From Alisma plantago-aquatica (lineage: Eukaryota > Streptophyta > Magnoliopsida > Alismatales > Alismataceae): a stretch of DNA of 64,000 bases. Under the pieces are notes generated by a model. It saw only the letters and a list, made by a program, of their open reading frames with translations. It ran no database searches and was not told the DNA's origin. The stretch is taken from the NCBI GenBank assembly GCA_963693085.1, contig OY856409.1:243028058-243092057 (forward strand), in the 5' to 3' direction. The position numbers and the translations under genes are program-made. Positions 59,363 to 64,000 of this stretch are shown piece after piece. The first letter of the stretch is position 1; each line of letters opens with the position of its first letter.

Positions 59363-62300
59363 GCATTGTTTTCTTGAATGGACATCCTGTTAAAGCATTA
59401 TTTGATTCTGGATCTACAAACACGTTTATATCTCGAAATCTGGCCTCAATGTTGCACTTACATATAAGGGACTTGGGATACATTCTGGATGTGTCAACTC
59501 CTAGTGGCAAAATATTCACTACATTGCAGAAAACCGATGTCCTCCCTCTAAAATTTGAAAATCATGACATGCCCTTTGAATTCATTCTCTTAACTATGGA
59601 AGACTTTGATGTTATTCTTGGCATGGATTGGCTATACACATATCATGCTTATATTGACTGTAGAAACAAGATGGTTGTTCTCTCTCAACCTCATTCCTCT
59701 CCAGTAGTGATCCCTCGGGGAAGAGGATTTTGTAATAATATAATAACTTCCTCTCTTAAAGCTAAAAAGCTCATATCTAAAGGATGTAAAGTCTTCCTCG
59801 CATTCGTCTCAGAGACCAGTCCTGACAACGGGCCTATAGAAAGACTGGAGGTGGTACATGATTTTCTTGACATATTCCCCGAGGAGCTTCCTGGGCTGCC
59901 TCCAAACCGAGACATTGAGTTCTCTATAGATCTTCTTCCTGGAACCACTCCAATTTCTAGGGCACCGTATAGGATGGCACCTGCTGAGCTTATGGAGCTG
60001 AAGAAACAATTACAAGAACTTCTCGATAAGGGTTTTATCCGCCCTAGTGTTTCCCCTTGGGGTGCACCTGTTCTTTTTGTTAAAAAGAAAGATGGCTCGA
60101 TGCGGATGTGTATTGACTATCGCATGTTGAACCAAGCTACCATTAAAAACAAGTATCCTCTCCCTCGTATTGATGACCTCTTTGATCAACTTCGTACTGC
60201 TAAAGTCTTCTCAAAAATTGATCTTCGTTCTGGCTACCATCAACTTAAGGTCAAAGATTCTGATATATCTAAGACTGCTTTCCGGACTCGTTACGAGCAC
60301 TACGAATTTCTGGTAATGTCGTTCGGGTTGACTAACGCACCTGGCGTATTCATGAACTTAATGAACAAAGTCTTCCAACCTTATCTTGATGAGTTTGTGG
60401 TTGTCTTCATTGATGATATTCTGATTTATTCTGATTCTATGGAGAAACATCGTGAGCATTTGAAGTCTGTCCTTGAAATTCTTCGAGCCCAGAAATTCTA
60501 TGGCAAACTTTCGAAATGTGAATTCTGGATTGACAAAGTTATGTTTCTTGGTCATGTCATTTCTGGGGGTAATATATCTGTTGATCCCGCTAAAGTATCT
60601 GCTGTACTTGATTGGCAACCTCCTCGCAATCCTTCTGAAATCCAGAGTTTCTTAGGTCTGGCCGGATATTACCGTCGGTTTATTCCAAATTTCTCTAAGG
60701 TGGCACTTCCTCTCACTAAGCTTACTCGGAAGGACGAGCATTTCATCTGGTCAGCTGCTTGTGAGTCTAGCTTCCAAGAGCTCAAGCAGAAGTTGACGTC
60801 GGCTCCTGTTCTTGTTCTACCCTCTGGCAATGAAAGGTTTGTAATATTCACTGATGCTTCGAGAAATGGATTAGGGTGTGTCCTACAGCAGGATGGTAAA
60901 GTAGTGGCCTTCACGTCTAGACAGCTAAAACCCAATGAACTTAATTATCCCACCCATGATTTGGAATTAGCTGCAATCATTCATTCCCTTAAGATCTGGA
61001 GGCACTACCTGTACGGGGCAACGTTCGACATCTTCACCGATTACAAAAGCCTGAAATACATCCTGACTCAGAAGGACTTGAATCTACGTCAACGCCGATG
61101 GATGGAATACCTTAAAGACTACGATTTCACTATTGCCTATCATCCGGGTAAGGCAAATGTAGTCGCTGATGCCCTTAGCAGAAAAGGGCAGTGTGTGCAT
61201 CTCTTTCTGTCCATGAATGGAGGAACATGGAGGATCTAGTGGGCTGGAAACCGTAGTTTCTGTCTGATCGGGTGCATGTTAATAAGATTTCCATCATGTC
61301 CAACTTGCATTTCGAACTTCTGGAGGCGCAGAAAGCTAGTCTCGAGCTTGTCGAGCTCTCCTCTCTCCTGGCTAAACCTCATACACATCTGTCAGTGGGT
61401 CTTGATGGTGGTCTTCGATACAAGAACCGCATGTGGGTCCCTGAGCAGTCAGCGGTAAAGACAACCATTTTTAGCGAGGCGCATGGGTCCAAGTACACAT
61501 TTCATCCCGGCACAACAAAGATGTACAAGGACCTACAACGATAGTTCTGGTGGAGAGGCATGAAGCACGACATTGCAGAATTTGTATCCAGGTGTCTGAC
61601 ATGTCAAAGAATCAAGGCCGAGCATCAAAGACCAGGTGGTCTACTGCAACCCCTCGAGATTCCGGAATGGAAATGGGAACATATCACTATGGATTTTGTA
61701 GTGGGATTACCCAGGACCAGGAAGGGGTACGACGCTGCATGGGTCATTGTGGACCGTCTCACCAAGTCAGCTCATTTTCTACCAGTGAAAACTACTATGA
61801 AAGTTTCTGAGTTGGCCGATCTTTATATACGGGAGATTGTACGTCTGCATGGAGTTCCACCGTCCATCGTCTCAGACCGAGACCCGAAGTTCACCTCAAA
61901 GCTGTGAAAGCAGGTTCAAGAGGAATTGGGCACCAAACTGAATTTCAGTACCGCATACCATCCGCAGATAGACGGGCAGTCAGAACGAACAGTACAGATT
62001 CTGGAGGATCTTCTACGAGCTTGTGTGCTTGACTGGGAAGGCTCGTGGTACCATTACCTACCTTTGGCTGAGTTTGCATATAATAATAGCTATCAGGCGA
62101 GTATTGGGATGCCACCATACGAAGCTCTCTACGGCAGGCCATGCAGATCCCCGTTACACTGGGACGATGTTGGAGAACGCACTTTGATGAAATCCGAGGA
62201 GACACAGCTGTATACAGACAAAGTTGCACTGATTAAGCAACGAATGAAGCGAGCACAGGATAGGCAGAAATCCTATGCAGATGCTCACCGACGAGAATGA

Positions 62301-62732
62301 CAATTCAAGGAAGGTGATCACATATTCCTGAAGATCCGACCTATCCGAGCTTTGGCCAAGAATAAAGGAAAGCTCAGTCCTCGTTATGTGGGACCCTTTG
62401 AGATCCTTGAAAGGGTTGGAGAATGCGCCTATCATCTTGCTTTGCCACCTCAGTACAGTGCCATGCATAATGTCTTCCACGTATCCAATCTGAAGCCATA
62501 CGTCAAAGATCCTACTCACATTCTGAATCATGAGCCCCTCGAACTAAAAGATGATATGTCATATGCTGAGTCACCAGTCAGAATTCTCGATCTAAAGACA
62601 AAGGAGCTTCGCAACAATCGGAGTATAGATATGGTGAAAGTTCTCTGGAGCCACCATGATCCAATCGATGCTACCTGGGAGCTCAAGTCTGAAGTCGAGT
62701 GGAAGTATCCACATCTCTTTCAGGCTTCTTGA
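59363..62732 (+). pseudogene. Chromovirus 2 pol: protease, RT, RNase H, integrase, chromodomain
   Basis: The frame open from 59,374 to 61,239 contains protease ('[13 protein letters not shown]' at about 59,398, then '[14 protein letters not shown]'). RT follows ('[15 protein letters not shown]', '[11 protein letters not shown]' near 60,400, both catalytic aspartates present). RNase H ('[12 protein letters not shown]' near 60,847; '[20 protein letters not shown]') completes it. A likely GT gain in 'cagtgtgtgcat' near 61,193 shifts the frame. Integrase then reads in one phase to 62,732 with stops at 61,254 (TAG), 61,542 (TAG), 61,905 (TGA) and 62,298 (TGA). Its D, D and E regions ('TMDFVVGLP', 'SDRDPKFTS', 'DGQSERTVQ') and CLTC finger remain. 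The chromodomain ends the gene ('MVKVLWSHHDPIDATWELK'). Confidence 0.93.
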
Positions 62733-62752
62733 ATTTTGAGGACAAAATTCTT

Positions 62753-62767
62753 TTAAGGAGGGGAGAA
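62753..62767 (+). promoter_or_regulatory. Polypurine tract of chromovirus 2
   Basis: 'ttaaggaggggagaa' directly precedes the LTR start TGTGATGGAG at 62,768. Confidence 0.9.
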
Positions 62768-64000
62768 TGTGATGGAGTGAGTTTTTACTTTATTTTCTCT
62801 CTCTTGTTATTTCTTTTCTCAATTTATTATTGACAAAACTACCCTCAACTTAATCATGGCATGACTAAGCTTAATATAGCACTTTTGGCAAAAATATGCA
62901 AACCCTAGTATGCTTTTATGATAGAATACATATGATAATGTATTTATTTTAATGAACACATCAAACTTTTGAATTTGGGTTTCACATTTAGACCATAGTT
63001 GCTTTTCGACCTTGGGAAGCTACACCTCAAATTTCATTAGGATTAGAGTTACCAATCATGAGATACGACCAATCTAATATACCAACCTAGATATATATCC
63101 TAGACCTAAGTTTCCATTTAATCAAGGCTAAATAATGGGTCACGCTGCCTTTAATAACCTGGCCCCATCTCCTAACCGTTAGATCGGGCGATCCACGGAT
63201 CTGCCCTGATCCAATGATGGAGACTCCGTCTCCTAACTCCCGCAAAGGGCGGGGAGGCAACAGGGAACTGAGCCCGACTAAACTCGCCAACTCACACTTC
63301 CTCTCGAATTTTAAACCCAACGATCATCTCCTAAACCTTGCGGCGACCCCGTCAAGCCTTATCTTGACCCCCCTCACTCTCGGAGCAGGGAGAACCGACC
63401 CCCGCTTCTCCGCTCTTCTCACCTCGGTGGCGGCTGAGTTTAGGGCTTCCTTGCCCAGCTCCCCTCACGACTACATAAGACCCTCATTAGCTCCGCCTTC
63501 CTCCCTTTAACCTTTCCCCATCCTCAATTGCACGCCTTGACACCCGAACACTACCCCCCAAGCCACCTTCTTCAACCTCCAACCATCGCCACCCAGCGAG
63601 CTCCATAGCTCTCCTCGCACCAAGCCTACCCCTCCAACAGCTTCGCCAGCCCACCGCGAGTGTGCGCGGCCAGAGGACGGGTCCCCAGAACCTCTCTCGC
63701 TCCAGAACGTCCCCAGCTCCGGCGACCTCGCCTGCACCCACGGTGGCGACGAGCTACACAGGGACTTACACCCTGACTTGACCATCTCGGGCTTCGGATC
63801 GAGCTACCGAATCGGTCTCAGCCTTTTTCCACCCGCGAGCAGCACCAAGGGGCGAGCTTGACCTCGCCGGAAGCTCCTTCTTCACTGCTCGAGCAAGCTG
63901 AAACCAAAGGTATATTAGCGGTTCAAACCAGGAGCGTCCGATCCGGTGTAGACCATATCCTGAGTGCCCAATCAGTATAGATCGATCTGGGCCGTGATCC
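62768..64000 (+). repeat. Chromovirus 2 right LTR, first 1,233 bp
   Basis: It matches 54,714-55,946 with about 30 differences by eye. Frames in its GC-rich part repeat those of the left LTR and are not genes. The window ends inside the LTR. Confidence 0.92.

Larger units (their letters stand above)
29905..64000 (+). mobile_element. Tekay/Del-type chromovirus 1 with about 4.9-kb LTRs, continuing past the window
   Basis: The left LTR runs from TGTAACATCCC at 29,905 to ...CCCACA at 46,152, with a CACTA transposon and a local duplication inside. The initiator-Met primer site is at 46,158-46,169. Internal coding DNA spans 46,286-50,920. The right LTR starts at 50,970 and is entered at 54,714 by another chromovirus, so its last about 1.1 kb must lie beyond 64,000. 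Without insertions the LTR is about 4.9 kb. The order protease, RT, RNase H, integrase, chromodomain identifies a chromovirus. Over the first 165 bases the LTRs differ by about nine substitutions by eye, so it is older than the element nested in it. Confidence 0.85.
54714..64000 (+). mobile_element. Tekay/Del-like chromovirus 2, 3' LTR cut by the window end
   Basis: The 5' LTR runs 54,714-57,640 (TGTGATGGAG...GACGTCACA, 2,927 bp). Initiator-Met primer site at 57,643. Gag at 58,182, pol to 62,732, polypurine tract at 62,753-62,767, 3' LTR from 62,768. Over the visible 1.23 kb the LTRs differ at about 30 positions by eye (about 2.4 percent), so this is the youngest retroelement here. It lies inside the right LTR of chromovirus 1. 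Coding lesions are few and mostly single stops of the C-to-T or G-to-A kind. An intron-like 79-bp break separates gag and protease. Confidence 0.92.

Overview
The window looks like nuclear heterochromatin from a flowering plant with a large, transposon-rich genome. The base composition is AT-rich. Gene models carry GT-AG introns. Nearly every recognisable feature belongs to a plant transposable element: Ty3/gypsy Athila- and Tekay/Del-type LTR retrotransposons, a Ty1/copia relic, an L1-type LINE and a CACTA (En/Spm) DNA transposon. I found no convincing host gene, no tRNA or rRNA gene and no organellar sequence. I cannot place the species more closely than angiosperm.

Layout, left to right. 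1-7,964: strongly decayed sequence holding a Ty1/copia 3' end (about 1-430) and a SIRE/Maximus-like copia gag relic (5,286-7,030). 7,965-29,750: an old, apparently non-autonomous Athila/Tat-like LTR element on the minus strand. Its left LTR is split by a complete but dead Athila-type element (9,254-20,071, minus), and its right LTR is split by a dead L1-type LINE (about 23,681-29,590, plus). 29,751-29,904: an inverted LTR tail of the Tekay family. 29,905 to beyond the window end: a Tekay/Del chromovirus with LTRs of about 4.9 kb. Its left LTR carries a 10.0-kb CACTA transposon (32,896-42,916), and its right LTR is entered at 54,714 by a second, younger Tekay-like chromovirus (54,714 to beyond 64,000). 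The nesting gives a relative order: old minus-strand element, then Athila and LINE, then Tekay 1, then CACTA and Tekay 2.

The CACTA element is the most gene-like part. It has matching TIRs, a GGT target duplication confirmed by an empty site in the other Tekay LTR, and palindromic subterminal repeats. It carries a TNP2 transposase gene (one stop, one frameshift) and a second gene that I could resolve into 13 exons with consistent splice phases. That gene encodes a plant En/Spm 'Transposase_24' region joined to a Ulp1/C48 cysteine-protease domain, with a single one-base lesion. The CACTA also carries a 316-bp tandem repeat built on a 188-bp palindrome, and a 90-bp-arm palindrome at its other end.

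Three things stand out. First, a 1.3-kb duplication at 31,238-32,895 contains a 719-bp inverted copy of the LINE located 7.4 kb upstream, with microhomology joins. Second, the younger Tekay element has a 79-bp phase-correct intron-like interruption exactly between gag and protease. Third, the 4.9-kb LTRs contain arrays of a quasi-palindromic AAACGGT...ACCGTTT motif. All coding assignments come from reading translated motifs by eye; no database search was possible.
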